A DNA stretch of 64,000 bases from Phenylobacterium sp. (GCF_004297125.1 NZ_SCVD01000001.1:186001-250000); one strand, 5' to 3'. Shown: positions 7,906 through 17,793, numbered from the stretch's first letter. Numbers and translations are program-made. The notes: generated by a model not told the origin, from the letters alone.

Positions 7906-8751
7906 GCGACTGCGCGTGGGCCCCGGAGACTGCGCCACCACCGGCGGGACCCAGCCGGGCTGCAGGGCCTTCTTCGGATGCAGCGAGCTGACCATGCCCA
8001 TGAAGGGCGGCCAGATGTCGTAGCCCAGCAGGCCCTGCAGGCGGGGCGACATGGCCCGCGCGCGCTCGGGCGGGATGCCGAGGAAGAAGTTCTCCTGGGT
8101 GCGGCCCCAGGGTTCGCAGTACTGGTTGGTGAAGGCCAGGCGGGGCTTGTCGCTGCGGTTGGCGCCGCCGCGGTGGACGACCGTTCCGGCCATGACGAAG
8201 CAGGCGCCGGCCGGAATCTCCATCGGGACCAGCATCGCGGCCATCTCTTCCGGTGAATTCGGGCGGCCCCCGGCGCCGTGGTCGCCCCAGAGGTGGCTTC
8301 CGGGGATCACCTCGGTGGCGCCATTCTCGGCCGTGAACGGGTCGATGGCGGCGATGACCGTGTAGCTGATCGCGGGCCGCGGACGGGGCTGGCGATAGAA
8401 GCCGTCGTCGGTGTGCAGATCCTGCGCCGCCTCGCCGGGATTGATGCGGATCGACTGGCTGGCGGTCAGCAGGTAGCCGGGCTGCAGGAAGCGATCGAGC
8501 AGGGCCAGGACCCGGGGCTCCTCCGTGAGGTCCTCGAACACCTTGGCCCGGGCGACCAGGGTGTAGACACGCTCGGTGTTGAAGCCCTCGAAGGCGTTGC
8601 GGCCATGGTGCGCGCCCATGTAGGGCGCGAGGCCGTCGCGAACCGCCTGCAGGGTCGCCGCATCCATGAAGTCCCGGATCACCGTGAAGCCCTGCTCGCG
8701 GATCTCCGCGGCGTGGGCGTCGGCGTCGAACTGTGCGGTGGGTTTGTCCAT
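7882..8751 (-). CDS. Phytanoyl-CoA dioxygenase (PhyH) family protein
   Basis: The 289-residue protein is an Fe(II)/2-oxoglutarate oxygenase of the PhyH family. The metal triad is visible as HTD in DLHTDDGF and a distal His in VVHRGGANRS, which also supplies the Arg that binds 2-oxoglutarate. VIPGSHLWG is another family hallmark. The substrate is unknown. It is transcribed divergently from a TauD-type dioxygenase over a 53-base gap, so both may share a control region. Confidence 0.88.
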   Translation of the reverse strand: MDKPTAQFDADAHAAEIREQGFTVIRDFMDAATLQAVRDGLAPYMGAHHGRNAFEGFNTERVYTLVARAKVFEDLTEEPRVLALLDRFLQPGYLLTASQSIRINPGEAAQDLHTDDGFYRQPRPRPAISYTVIAAIDPFTAENGATEVIPGSHLWGDHGAGGRPNSPEEMAAMLVPMEIPAGACFVMAGTVVHRGGANRSDKPRLAFTNQYCEPWGRTQENFFLGIPPERARAMSPRLQGLLGYDIWPPFMGMVSSLHPKKALQPGWVPPVVAQSPGPTRSRLPQVPPE

Positions 8752-8804
8752 CTCGCTTGGCCTCCCTATTCTGGCAGGATAGCACGCCGCCCGGAGGACG
8801 CCCG

Positions 8805-9671
8805 ATGAGCCAGATCCTGAACATCCGCCGCGTGGCCGGCGCGCTTGGGGCGGAGCTCTCCGGCGTGGACCTGTCGGCCGCCCTGCCGGACGAGACCGTC
8901 GCGGCGATCCGCCAGGCGCTGGTCGAGCACCAGGTTATCTTCTTCCGCGACCAGGCGCTGACGCCGGCCCAGCAGACGGCGTTCGGCGCGCGGTTCGGGC
9001 CCCTGAACATCCATCCCTACGTCGCCGGCATGGCGGGGCAGCCCGAGGTGATGGAGATCATCAAGGAGCCGTCCGACAAGATCAATTTCGGCGGCGGCTG
9101 GCACTCGGACATGAGCTTCCTGGAGACCCCCGCCATCGGCTCGATCCTCTATGCGGTCGAGCTGCCGGAGTGGGGCGGCGACACCCTGTTCGCCAGCCAG
9201 GCCGCCGCCTTCGAGGCCCTGTCGCCCGGCCTGCAGAAGACGCTGGAGGGCCTGAACGCGGTCCACTCCGCCAGCCGCGAATACTCCGCCCAGGGCCACT
9301 CGGCCCAGAAGCGCGGCGCCATGAAGGTGGCCGAGGCCGACGGCTATGTGGGCGAGTACGTCCACCCGATGGTGCTGGTCCACCCGGAGACCGGCCGCAA
9401 AGCCCTGTACGTCAACCCGGCCTTCACGCTGCGGATCGAAGGCTGGAAGACGCGCGAATCCAAGGCCTTGCTGGACTATCTTTTCGAGCACTGCCGCTAT
9501 GAGGCCTTCACCTGCCGCTTTGCCTGGCGGAAGGGTTCGGTGGCCTTCTGGGACAACCGGTCGGTCTGGCATTTCGCGCTCAACGACTATCCGGGTCAGC
9601 GCCGCCACATGCGCCGGGTGACGGTGGATCCGTGGCCGACGACGGGCAAGGCCTCTATCGCGGCGGAATAG
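8805..9671 (+). CDS. TauD/TfdA family dioxygenase
   Basis: The 288-residue product is an Fe(II)/2-oxoglutarate dioxygenase. It carries the family segment HQVIFFRDQALTP, the HxD metal pair in WHSDMSFLETP, the distal His in VWHFALNDYPGQRR and the 2-oxoglutarate-binding Arg in the same stretch. Relatives hydroxylate taurine, alkylsulfates or aryloxyalkanoates; the actual substrate cannot be read. I chose the ATG at 8805, which follows GGAGG, over an upstream in-frame start at 8733. The 3' end overlaps the convergent flavoprotein gene by 17 bases. Confidence 0.9.
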   Translation: MSQILNIRRVAGALGAELSGVDLSAALPDETVAAIRQALVEHQVIFFRDQALTPAQQTAFGARFGPLNIHPYVAGMAGQPEVMEIIKEPSDKINFGGGWHSDMSFLETPAIGSILYAVELPEWGGDTLFASQAAAFEALSPGLQKTLEGLNAVHSASREYSAQGHSAQKRGAMKVAEADGYVGEYVHPMVLVHPETGRKALYVNPAFTLRIEGWKTRESKALLDYLFEHCRYEAFTCRFAWRKGSVAFWDNRSVWHFALNDYPGQRRHMRRVTVDPWPTTGKASIAAE

Positions 9672-10854
9672 CCAGGCGTTTCAGTACGCCCTGCGCGGCC
9701 GCGCGGCCGGTGGCGAAGCTCGCCTGCAGCAGGTAGCCGCCGGTGGGGGCTTCCCAGTCCAGCATCTCGCCGGCGACGAACACGCCGGGGCGGGTGCGGA
9801 GCATGAGGTCGTCGTCCACGGCCTCGAGGGCCACGCCGCCCGCCGAGGAGATGGCGCGGGCCAGGGGCTGGACGCCGGTGAGGCGGATCGGCGCGGCCTT
9901 GATCGCGGCGGCCAGGGCGGCGGGCTGGACAGGCAGGCGCCTGCCGTGGGCCTCGCGCAGCAGGTTGATCTCGACGGGCGAGAGCTTCAGCGCCTTCCTC
10001 AGGTGGTTCGACAGGGACTGCCCGGCCTTGGGGTGGCTCAGCCGCGCCGTGAGCGCGCCGGCGCTCATGTCGGGGCGCAGGTCGAAGGCGATGGTCGCCG
10101 AGCCCGCGGCCGCGATGGCGTCCCGCAGCGGGGCCGACAGGGCATAGAGCGCGCCGCCCTCCAGGCCGTAGCGGGCGACCATGGCCTCGCCCCGCACCGT
10201 CCGGTCGCCGAAGGAAAGCGCGATCCCTTTCAGCGGCCGGCCGGCGAAGCCCTGCATCACCGGACTCCAGGCGACGTCGAAGCCCATGTTCGCCGGCCGG
10301 AAGGGGACCGCCCCCTCCAGCCACGCGGCCCAGGCGCCGTCGGAGCCCAGCCTCGGCCAGCTCGCCCCGCCCAGCGCGAGGACGGTGGCCTCCGGCCGCT
10401 CGGTGGTTTCGCCGTCCGGGGTGTGGAAACGCAGCGCGCCGTCGTCGGTCCAGCCGCGCCATTCGCTGCGGGGCCGGATCGTCACGCCCAGCCCGGCCAG
10501 CCGCGCCAGCCAGGCGCGCAGCAGGGGCGAGGCCTTGAGGGCCTTGGGGAAAACGCGCCCGGAGGAGCCGACGAAGGTCGGCTGGCCCAGGCCCTCGGCC
10601 CAGGCGACGAGGGCGGCCGGGGGGAAGGCTTCCAGCATCGGCCGCAGAGGCTCCGCCGCGGCGCCGTAGCGGGCGGCGAAGGCCTCGAAGGGCTCGGAGT
10701 GGGTCAGGTTCAGGCCGCCGCGGCCCGCCATCAGGAACTTGCGGCCCACCGACGGCATGCGGTCGTGGACCGTGACCGCGTGGCCGGCCGCCGCCAGGGT
10801 CTCGGCCGCGAACAGGCCCGCGGGCCCGCCGCCGATCACCGCGACGGCGGCCAC
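9655..10854 (-). CDS. HI0933/BaiN-like FAD-dependent flavoprotein
   Basis: The 399-residue protein begins with a dinucleotide-binding motif (VAVIGGGPAGLFAAETLAAAG) and has the family segments KFLMAGRGGLNLTHSE, TFVGSSGRVFPKALKASPLL and the C-terminal FVAGEMLDWEAPTGGYLLQ with a second FAD contact. This combination marks the HI0933-type flavoproteins of largely unknown oxidoreductase function. The stop lies inside the TauD 3' end. The M20 peptidase gene ends three bases upstream of its start, so the two may be co-transcribed. Confidence 0.88.
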   Translation of the reverse strand: MAAVAVIGGGPAGLFAAETLAAAGHAVTVHDRMPSVGRKFLMAGRGGLNLTHSEPFEAFAARYGAAAEPLRPMLEAFPPAALVAWAEGLGQPTFVGSSGRVFPKALKASPLLRAWLARLAGLGVTIRPRSEWRGWTDDGALRFHTPDGETTERPEATVLALGGASWPRLGSDGAWAAWLEGAVPFRPANMGFDVAWSPVMQGFAGRPLKGIALSFGDRTVRGEAMVARYGLEGGALYALSAPLRDAIAAAGSATIAFDLRPDMSAGALTARLSHPKAGQSLSNHLRKALKLSPVEINLLREAHGRRLPVQPAALAAAIKAAPIRLTGVQPLARAISSAGGVALEAVDDDLMLRTRPGVFVAGEMLDWEAPTGGYLLQASFATGRAAAQGVLKRLAIPPR

Positions 10855-10857
10855 GGC

Positions 10858-12159
10858 CTAGTCGTGCCCGGCCATCGCCAGCAGCGCCGACAGGCCGACG
10901 CCCATGCCCTTCACGCTCTCAGGCTTGGCCACGTCGATCCATTCGTCCACGGCGTGCGCCCGGCCGCCCGTGCCGCCCGAGCCGATGGTCACCGCGGGGA
11001 TGCCCAGGCTGATGGGGATGTTGGAGTCCGTCGAGCTCGCGCCCAGCACCGCGTTGGGGTAGCCAGCGGCGCGCACGGCGGCGGCGGTGATCTGGACGAT
11101 CTCGGCGTCTTCCTTGGTGGCGCCGGTGGGCCGCTCGCCGATCTGTTTCACCTCGGCGCTGATCTGGCCGGCATGGGTCGAGCGGACGCTGTTCTCGGCC
11201 TTCACAGCGTTGTCGACGATCTGCAGGAACTTCGCATCGACCTTGGCCAGCTCCTCCTTGCTCTCGGAGCGCATGTCGACCTCGAGCCAGATGGCGTCGG
11301 GGATCGAGTTCACCGATGTGCCGCCCCCGACAACGCTCGTGGCGTAGGTGGTCTTGGGCTGGCTGGGCGTGACGATCTTGTTCATCTCGACCACCGTGGT
11401 CCCCATGGCGGCCATCGGGTTCACCAGGCCATAGGCGCCGTAGCTGTGGCCGCCCGGGCCCTTGAAGGTGACGCGGTAGCGCTTGGAGCCGACGGCGCCG
11501 AAGGTCACCCGCTCGGCCGAGGTCCCATCCATCGAGAAGAAGGCCGCGACGCGGTCCTTGTACTTGCCCTTGGTGAAGATGTAGCGGACCCCGCGCAGGT
11601 CGCCGGGGCCCTCTTCGCCCACGTTGCCGACGAACAGGATGTCCTTCTTCGTCTTCACCTTGCCGGCGTCGAGCGCGCGGATGTAGCCCAGAAGGACGGC
11701 CAGGGAATGGGTGTCGTCGCCGACGCCGGGGGCGTGCAGCTTGGTCCCCTCCCGGCGGACCTTCACGGCGGTCCCCTCCGGGAAGACGGTGTCCAGGTGG
11801 GCGGCGATCACCACCAGCGGGGCGCCGGCCGGGCCGGTCCCGCGGCGCAGGCCCATGACGTTGCCCTCGGCGTCCATCTCCACGTCGGTCAGGCCGTGGG
11901 CCTTCAGCATGGCCATGTACGCCTCGGCGCGCTTCTGCTCCTTGAAGGGCGGGGCGGGGATCTCGGTCAGGGTGACGGTGTCCTCGACGATGCGGTCGTG
12001 GTCGCGGTCCAGGGCGGCCATGGCGGCCTTGAAGCCGGCGCTGCCGCGGATGGCGCCGATGGTCCTGTCGGCCTGCGCGGGCTGGCTGGCCGCGGTCGAG
12101 CCGGTGGCCAGGGTGAGCGAGAGGACAGCGGCCAGCCCATGCCGCGAAACGCGTAACAT
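10858..12159 (-). CDS. Secreted M20-family metallopeptidase
   Basis: The 433-residue protein starts with a signal peptide (MLRVSRHGLAAVLSLTLATGSTAAS), then the M20 dinuclear zinc core: His and Asp in VVIAAHLDTVFPEG, bridging Asp in GVGDDTHSLAVLLG, catalytic and metal Glu in VGNVGEEGPGDLRG, Asp in FFSMDGT and the last His in GRAHAVDEW. A dimerisation lid (GPGGHSYGAYGLVNPM) sits in the middle. It probably cleaves small peptides or acylated amino acids in the periplasm. I chose the ATG at 12159 because it begins the signal peptide. It is divergent from three secreted DUF885 genes. Confidence 0.9.
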   Translation of the reverse strand: MLRVSRHGLAAVLSLTLATGSTAASQPAQADRTIGAIRGSAGFKAAMAALDRDHDRIVEDTVTLTEIPAPPFKEQKRAEAYMAMLKAHGLTDVEMDAEGNVMGLRRGTGPAGAPLVVIAAHLDTVFPEGTAVKVRREGTKLHAPGVGDDTHSLAVLLGYIRALDAGKVKTKKDILFVGNVGEEGPGDLRGVRYIFTKGKYKDRVAAFFSMDGTSAERVTFGAVGSKRYRVTFKGPGGHSYGAYGLVNPMAAMGTTVVEMNKIVTPSQPKTTYATSVVGGGTSVNSIPDAIWLEVDMRSESKEELAKVDAKFLQIVDNAVKAENSVRSTHAGQISAEVKQIGERPTGATKEDAEIVQITAAAVRAAGYPNAVLGASSTDSNIPISLGIPAVTIGSGGTGGRAHAVDEWIDVAKPESVKGMGVGLSALLAMAGHD

Positions 12160-12349
12160 CGTGATGGAATCCTTGCTTGCGAGCGGGGGCATATCAACCG
12201 ATCCGACCGGCCTTCGCTAGGGCGGAAGGGCAGGTTGTTTCGCATTACCGGGAATTAATGCGCCAATCTGTCCCCGGCGGGCTTGCCGGGTCCGTACCGC
12301 CGCCTCTAAGCCTTCGCGTCACATAATCGGTAACTGGGGAGGCGTGTTC

Positions 12350-14152
12350 GTGCAGAGCCGTCGGCAGTTGATGATCGCCGCTGGGGCGCTGGCCACCTTG
12401 GCGGCGACGCGGTCCACCGCCCAGCCCACCGGCGCCGACGCGCAGCTCACCGCCTTCCTGGACCAGGTCTTCAAGGAGACCCTCGACGACAGTCCCGAAC
12501 TGGTGACGTCGCTGGGTCTCGACAAGGGCGAGCGCGCCGCGGCCAAGTCCCAGCTGCACGACGGTTCGCTGGCGGGCGTGGAGAAGCGCAAGGCGCGCAA
12601 CTCCGACCAGTTGCGCCGCCTGAAGGCGATCGACCGGCGCCAACTCACCGGCATGGCGGCGGTCAACTACGACACCCTGCTGTTCGAGCTGCAGACCACC
12701 GAGGACGGGAACAAGCGGTTCGCCTGTCCCTCCGGCGGCAGCCCCTATGTCCTGGCCCAGATCTGCGGCGCCTGGCAGGAGGTCCCGGACTTCCTCGACA
12801 GCCAGCACACCATCGAGACGCGCGAAGACGCCCAGGCCTACCTCGCCCGCCTGGAAGCCTTCGCCACGATGATGGACGCCGAGGTCGAGCGCGTGCGCCA
12901 CGACGTCGGTCTGGGGGTGGTCCCGCCGGACTTCGCGCTGGCCGGGGCGATCAGTGGCATGAAGGTGCTGCGTCAGCCGGCCGACAAGTCGACGCTGGTC
13001 ACCTCGCTCGCCAATCGCGCCAAGGCCAAGGGCATCGCCGGCGACTGGACCGCCCAGGCGACCGCGCTCTACGACGGCAAGGTGGTCCCCGCCCTGGACC
13101 GCCAAATGGCGCTGATGGAGAGCCTGAAGCCCAAGGCCGTCCACGACGCCGGCTGCTGGCGGCTCCCCGACGGCGAGGCCTATTACGCCCACGTCCTGCA
13201 CGCCCAGACGACCAGCAGGATTACACCGGCCGAGGTCCACAAGCTGGGCCGCGACGTGACGGCCGAGCTGTCGGCGCGCGCCGACGTGCTGTTCAAGCAG
13301 CTTGGCTTCACCAAGGGCTCGGTGGGCGAGCGCTATATCGCCCTCTACGAGAGCAAGAAGGGCGTCTATCCCAACACGGACGCCGGCAAGGCGGAGGTCA
13401 TCGCCGACCTGAACAAGGTGGTTCAGGACATGCAGAACCGCCTGCCGGAACAGTTCGGCACGCTGCCCAAGGCGCCGCTGGAGATCCGCCGCATCCCGCC
13501 GGCCACCGAGGGCGGGGCCTCGACGCACTACGAGGCGGCCAGCCTCGATGGCTCTCGCCCCGGGGTCTACTGGCTGAACCTGCGAGACACGGCGGAGAGC
13601 CCGTACTGGTTCCTGCCCACCACGACCTACCATGAGGGCAACCCGGGCCATCACATGCAGATCACCCTACAGCGCGAGGCCGACCTGCCGATGATCCGCC
13701 GGGTCATGGGCTTCGGGGCCTATGCCGAGGGCTGGGCGCTCTACTCCGAGCAGGTCGTCCAGGAGATGGGCGTCTACAAGGGCGAGCCGCTGAACGAGCT
13801 GGGCTACATCCACGACGCCCTGCTGCGCTCGGCCCGCCTGGTGACCGACAGCGGCCTCCATAACCTGAAGTGGAGCCGCGAGAAGGCGATCGCCGAGATG
13901 CGCGCCATCGAGGGCGATCCCGAGCCGCTGGCCGCCCAGGAGATCGAACGCTATTCGGTCTGGCCGGGCCAGGCGTGCAGCTACATGGTGGGCAAGGTGA
14001 CGATCTTGCGCCTGCGCGAGAAAGCGAAGACGGCGCTGGGGGCCAAGTACGACCCGCGCAAGTTCCACGACGCCATACTGCTCTCCGGCTCCATGCCGCT
14101 CACGGCGCTGGAGAACGTCGTCGACCAGTACATCGCCGGAGCCAAGGGGTGA
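12350..14152 (+). CDS. Tat-exported DUF885 protein, copy 1
   Basis: The 600-residue product has a twin-arginine signal (QSRRQLMIAAGALATLAATRSTAQ) and the DUF885 core. The zinc-hydrolase-like motif YHEGNPGHHMQ gives an HE-x4-GHH arrangement, and EGWALYSEQ supplies a further Glu. The family is presumed to be metallo-hydrolases or peptidases. A GTG at 12350 lies seven bases after GGGGAGG; the GTG at 12344 would be too close. It is the first of three tandem paralogues, and its stop overlaps the start of copy 2 (TGATG). Confidence 0.88.
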   Translation: MQSRRQLMIAAGALATLAATRSTAQPTGADAQLTAFLDQVFKETLDDSPELVTSLGLDKGERAAAKSQLHDGSLAGVEKRKARNSDQLRRLKAIDRRQLTGMAAVNYDTLLFELQTTEDGNKRFACPSGGSPYVLAQICGAWQEVPDFLDSQHTIETREDAQAYLARLEAFATMMDAEVERVRHDVGLGVVPPDFALAGAISGMKVLRQPADKSTLVTSLANRAKAKGIAGDWTAQATALYDGKVVPALDRQMALMESLKPKAVHDAGCWRLPDGEAYYAHVLHAQTTSRITPAEVHKLGRDVTAELSARADVLFKQLGFTKGSVGERYIALYESKKGVYPNTDAGKAEVIADLNKVVQDMQNRLPEQFGTLPKAPLEIRRIPPATEGGASTHYEAASLDGSRPGVYWLNLRDTAESPYWFLPTTTYHEGNPGHHMQITLQREADLPMIRRVMGFGAYAEGWALYSEQVVQEMGVYKGEPLNELGYIHDALLRSARLVTDSGLHNLKWSREKAIAEMRAIEGDPEPLAAQEIERYSVWPGQACSYMVGKVTILRLREKAKTALGAKYDPRKFHDAILLSGSMPLTALENVVDQYIAGAKG

Positions 14153-15954
14153 TGGACCGCCGCACGTTCCTGGGGACCGCTGCGGCGGCCGCCCTCGCAC
14201 CCGCCGCGCAGGCCGCGACGCCGGAAGACGCCAAGCTCCGCGCCATCTTCGACCGGTTCTTCGAGGACAACCTGGCGGATTCGCCGGAAGCGGTGACGCG
14301 GCTGGGCCTGGACAAGGGGCCGCGGGCCGCCGCCAAGTCGAAACTGGACAGCGCCTCGCTGCAGAACATGGCGGAGTCCAAGGCGCGCACAGTACGCCAC
14401 CTGGCCGAGCTGAAGACGATCGATCGCTCCAAGCTGAGCCCGGCGGACCAGCCCAACTATGACGCCGTGCTGTTCACGCTGGAGGGTGATGCGGCGGCGG
14501 GCAAGCGCTATGCCTATGGCTCCGAGGGGGCGGGGGAACCCTATGTCCTGTCGCAACTCACGGGCGCCTATCAGGACATCCCCGACTTCCTGGGCTCGCA
14601 GCACGCCATCGAGACCAAGGCGGACTGCGACGCCTACCTCGCCCGGCTCTCGGCCTTCGGGACGGTGATGGACGAGGAGGTGGCGCGCGTCCGCCACGAC
14701 GTGGGGCTGGGCGTGGTCCCGCCGACCTTCATCCTTGAGCGCGCGCTGCACCAGATGCACGGGCTGCGCAGCTCGGCGCCGGCCGCCTCGCCGCTGACCA
14801 CCCAGCTCACGGATCGCGCCAAGGCCAAGGGCGTCGCGGGCGACTGGGCCGGGCAGGCCGAGAACATCGTCGCCTCGGACGTCTATCCCGCGCTGGATCG
14901 CCAGATCGCGCTGCTGCAATCGCTGCAGCCCAAGGCCAACTCCGACGCCGGGGTCTGGAAGCTGCCCGACGGCGAGGCCTACTACCGCGACGCGCTGCGC
15001 AACTTCACCACCACGACGCTCACGCCGAAGGAGGTCCACCAGATGGGCCTCGATACGGCCAAGGAGCTGGGCGCGCGGGCCGAGGCGATCCTGGCCAAAC
15101 AGGGCATGACCCAGGGCACGGTGGGCGAGCGGATCGCCGCGCTCTTCAAGGACGCCAAGTACCACTACGCCAATACCGACGAGGCCAAGGAGAAGCTGAT
15201 CGCCGACTTGAACGGCATGGTCGCCGAGATCCGGCCGCGGCTGCCGACCATGTTCGGAACCGTGCCCAAGGCCAACGTCGAGATCCGCCGGGTGCCGAAG
15301 TTCATCGAGGCCGGCGCGCCGGGCGGCTACTACAACCGCCCCGCCCTGGATGGCTCGCGGCCGGGCATCTACTGGATCAACCTGCGGGACAGCGCCGAGA
15401 ACCCCTCGTGGACGCTGAAGACCCTGACCTATCACGAGGCGATCCCGGGCCATCACCTGCAGCGCTCGCTGCAGCAGGAGGCCGACCTGCCGATGCTGCG
15501 CAAGATGGCGGGCTTCCCGGCCTTCGCCGAGGGCTGGGCGCTCTACGCCGAGCAGGTCGCGCTGGAGATGGGCGAGTACAAGGATGACCCGCTGGGCGAG
15601 CTGGGCCAGATCCAGGCCTCGCTGTTCCGCGCCGCGCGCCTGGTGGTCGACACCGGCCTGCATTCCATGCGCTGGAGCCGTGAGAAGGCCATCGAGACCA
15701 TGACCTCGATCGACGGCAGCCCGGCGTCGTCGGCCACCACCGAGATCGAGCGCTACTGCATCCGCCCGGGCCAGGCCTGCGCCTACATGGTGGGCAAGCT
15801 CACCTGGCTGCGCCTGCGCGCCAAGGCGCAGAAGGCGCTCGGGCCCCGCTTCGACATCCGCAAGTACCACGACGCCGTGCTGCTCGGCGGCGCCATGCCC
15901 CTGACCGTGGTCGAGGGCGTGGTCGACCGCTGGATCGCCGCGAACAAGGCTTGA
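14152..15954 (+). CDS. Tat-exported DUF885 protein, copy 2
   Basis: The 600-residue product begins MDRRTFLGTAAAAALAPAAQA, a clear twin-arginine signal, and contains the same core as its neighbours: YHEAIPGHHLQ for the predicted metal site and EGWALYAEQ downstream. The repeated opening segment DDSPE/ADSPEAVTRLGLDKG is shared by all copies. The start overlaps the stop of copy 1 by one base, so translation is likely coupled. The longer open frame beginning at 13870 lies over copy 1 and is not the real start. Confidence 0.9.
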   Translation: MDRRTFLGTAAAAALAPAAQAATPEDAKLRAIFDRFFEDNLADSPEAVTRLGLDKGPRAAAKSKLDSASLQNMAESKARTVRHLAELKTIDRSKLSPADQPNYDAVLFTLEGDAAAGKRYAYGSEGAGEPYVLSQLTGAYQDIPDFLGSQHAIETKADCDAYLARLSAFGTVMDEEVARVRHDVGLGVVPPTFILERALHQMHGLRSSAPAASPLTTQLTDRAKAKGVAGDWAGQAENIVASDVYPALDRQIALLQSLQPKANSDAGVWKLPDGEAYYRDALRNFTTTTLTPKEVHQMGLDTAKELGARAEAILAKQGMTQGTVGERIAALFKDAKYHYANTDEAKEKLIADLNGMVAEIRPRLPTMFGTVPKANVEIRRVPKFIEAGAPGGYYNRPALDGSRPGIYWINLRDSAENPSWTLKTLTYHEAIPGHHLQRSLQQEADLPMLRKMAGFPAFAEGWALYAEQVALEMGEYKDDPLGELGQIQASLFRAARLVVDTGLHSMRWSREKAIETMTSIDGSPASSATTEIERYCIRPGQACAYMVGKLTWLRLRAKAQKALGPRFDIRKYHDAVLLGGAMPLTVVEGVVDRWIAANKA

Positions 15955-15962
15955 GAGACCCG

Positions 15963-17789
15963 ATGAACCAGATCGACCGCCGCAGCTTCCTCGTCACCAC
16001 CGCGGGGGCCGCCCTGGCCACCGCCGCGCCCGCCTTCGCCCAGGCCGGGTCGGAGGACGCCAAGCTCCGCGCCCAACTCGACAGCATGTTCGAGCAGACC
16101 GTGGACGACAGCCCCCGGTTCGCCACCTCGCTGGGCCTCGACAAGGGGGCGCGGGCGGCGCTGAAGAGCCAGCTCGACGACAACTCCGCCGCCGGCAAGC
16201 AGAAGCGCCTGGAGCGGGCGCGGACCTGGGTGAAGGCGCTGAAGGCGATCGATCGCTCGAAGCTCTCGGCAGGCCCGAAGGTCGACTTGGACGTGGTGCT
16301 CTACGCCAACGACCAGGCCGTTCGGAACGGCGACAAGTACCGGTTCGGCGACGTGGGCGGGAACTTCAGCCCCTATGTGATCAGCCAGCGGGGCGGGGCC
16401 TATGCCAACGTGCCCGACTTCCTGGACAGCCAGCATCGGGTCGCCAACGCCGACGACGCCCAGGCCTACCTCTCGCGCCTGTCGGCCTTCGCCAAGGCCA
16501 TGGACAACGACGTGGCCCGCCAGAAGGCGGACGTGGCCATGGGGGTGATCCCGCCGGACTTCGTCTGCGACCTGTCGCTGGGCCAGATGAGGGCATTGCG
16601 CGACCAACCGGCCGACAAGGTGATCCTGACCACCTCGTTGGCCAAGAAGACGGCCGCCGCGAAGCTGGAGGGCGACTGGGCGGCCCGGGCGCAGAAGATC
16701 GTCGAAACCGAGGTCTATCCGGCGCTGGACCGGCAGATCGCCGCCATGCAGGCGGTGCGCGCCAAGGCCAAGCCGGACACCGGCGCCTGGGCGCTGCCCG
16801 GCGGCGACGCCTACTACGCCGACGCGGTGAAGGCCTCGACCACCACGAACTATTCGCCGGAGGAGGTCCACCAACTGGGCCTGACCCAGGTGGCCGAGAT
16901 CTCGGCCCGGCTGGACGCGATCCTGAAGGCCCAGGGCATGACCCAGGGCACGATCGGGCAGCGGTTGATGAAGCTGAACGAGGACCCCAAGCAGGTCTAC
17001 CCGGCCACCGACGCCGGCCGCGATCAGATGCTGGCCGACCTCAACAAGGACGTGGCCGACCTCTACGGCCTGCTGCCGCGGGTGTTCAACACCCTGCCCA
17101 AGGCCAAGGTGGAGGTGCGCCGGGTGCCGGTGTTCATCCAGGACGGGGCGGCCAACGGCTACTACCAGTCGGCGGCCCTGGACGGCTCGCGGCCGGCGGC
17201 CTTCTACATCAACCTCAAAGAGACCAGCGACTGGCCGCGCTACAACCTCAAGACCCTGGCGGTCCACGAGACGATCCCCGGCCACCACCTGCAGATCGCC
17301 CTGGCGCAGGAGAGCAGCCGCATCCCGATGCTGCGCCGCGCCGGCTTCGGCTTCTCGGCCTTCTCGGAAGGCTGGGCGCTCTATGCCGAGCAGCTCGCCG
17401 ACGAGATGGGCGCTTACGAGGGAGATCCCCTGGGCCAGGCGGGCTACCTGCAGTCGCTGCTGTTCCGCGCCGCGCGCCTCGTGACCGACACCGGTATCCA
17501 CTACAAGCGCTGGGGTCGGGCCAAGGCGACGCAGTACATGGTCGACACCATCGGCAACACCGAGAGCCGCGCCCAGCGCGAAGTGGAGCGTTACTTCTCC
17601 TCGCCCGGCCAGGCCAACAGCTACAAGGTCGGCCACACCGTCTGGGCCAAGGTCCGCGAGGACGCCAAGACCAAGCTTGGGCCGAAGTTCGACCTGAAGG
17701 CCTACCACGACGCGGTCCTGCTCTCGGGCGCCATGCCGCTGACGGTGCTGGAACGCCACGTCCAGGAGTGGGCGGCGAGCCAGGCCTAG
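15963..17789 (+). CDS. Tat-exported DUF885 protein, copy 3
   Basis: The 608-residue product has the Tat signal MNQIDRRSFLVTTAGAALATAAPAFAQ and the DUF885 metal motif VHETIPGHHLQIA with EGWALYAEQ. It starts eight bases after copy 2. Compared with copies 1 and 2 it diverges more around the first third (for example QKADVAMGVIPPDF in place of RHDVGLGVVPPDF), suggesting an older duplication or a different substrate. All three probably work in the periplasm next to the divergent secreted M20 peptidase. Confidence 0.9.
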   Translation: MNQIDRRSFLVTTAGAALATAAPAFAQAGSEDAKLRAQLDSMFEQTVDDSPRFATSLGLDKGARAALKSQLDDNSAAGKQKRLERARTWVKALKAIDRSKLSAGPKVDLDVVLYANDQAVRNGDKYRFGDVGGNFSPYVISQRGGAYANVPDFLDSQHRVANADDAQAYLSRLSAFAKAMDNDVARQKADVAMGVIPPDFVCDLSLGQMRALRDQPADKVILTTSLAKKTAAAKLEGDWAARAQKIVETEVYPALDRQIAAMQAVRAKAKPDTGAWALPGGDAYYADAVKASTTTNYSPEEVHQLGLTQVAEISARLDAILKAQGMTQGTIGQRLMKLNEDPKQVYPATDAGRDQMLADLNKDVADLYGLLPRVFNTLPKAKVEVRRVPVFIQDGAANGYYQSAALDGSRPAAFYINLKETSDWPRYNLKTLAVHETIPGHHLQIALAQESSRIPMLRRAGFGFSAFSEGWALYAEQLADEMGAYEGDPLGQAGYLQSLLFRAARLVTDTGIHYKRWGRAKATQYMVDTIGNTESRAQREVERYFSSPGQANSYKVGHTVWAKVREDAKTKLGPKFDLKAYHDAVLLSGAMPLTVLERHVQEWAASQA

Positions 17790-17793
17790 CGGA

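Noticed and set aside
13981..15870. Long minus-strand open frame (629 codons) across the DUF885 genes
   Set aside because: It is the antisense shadow of two clear DUF885 genes; its translation is low-complexity and without recognisable domains.
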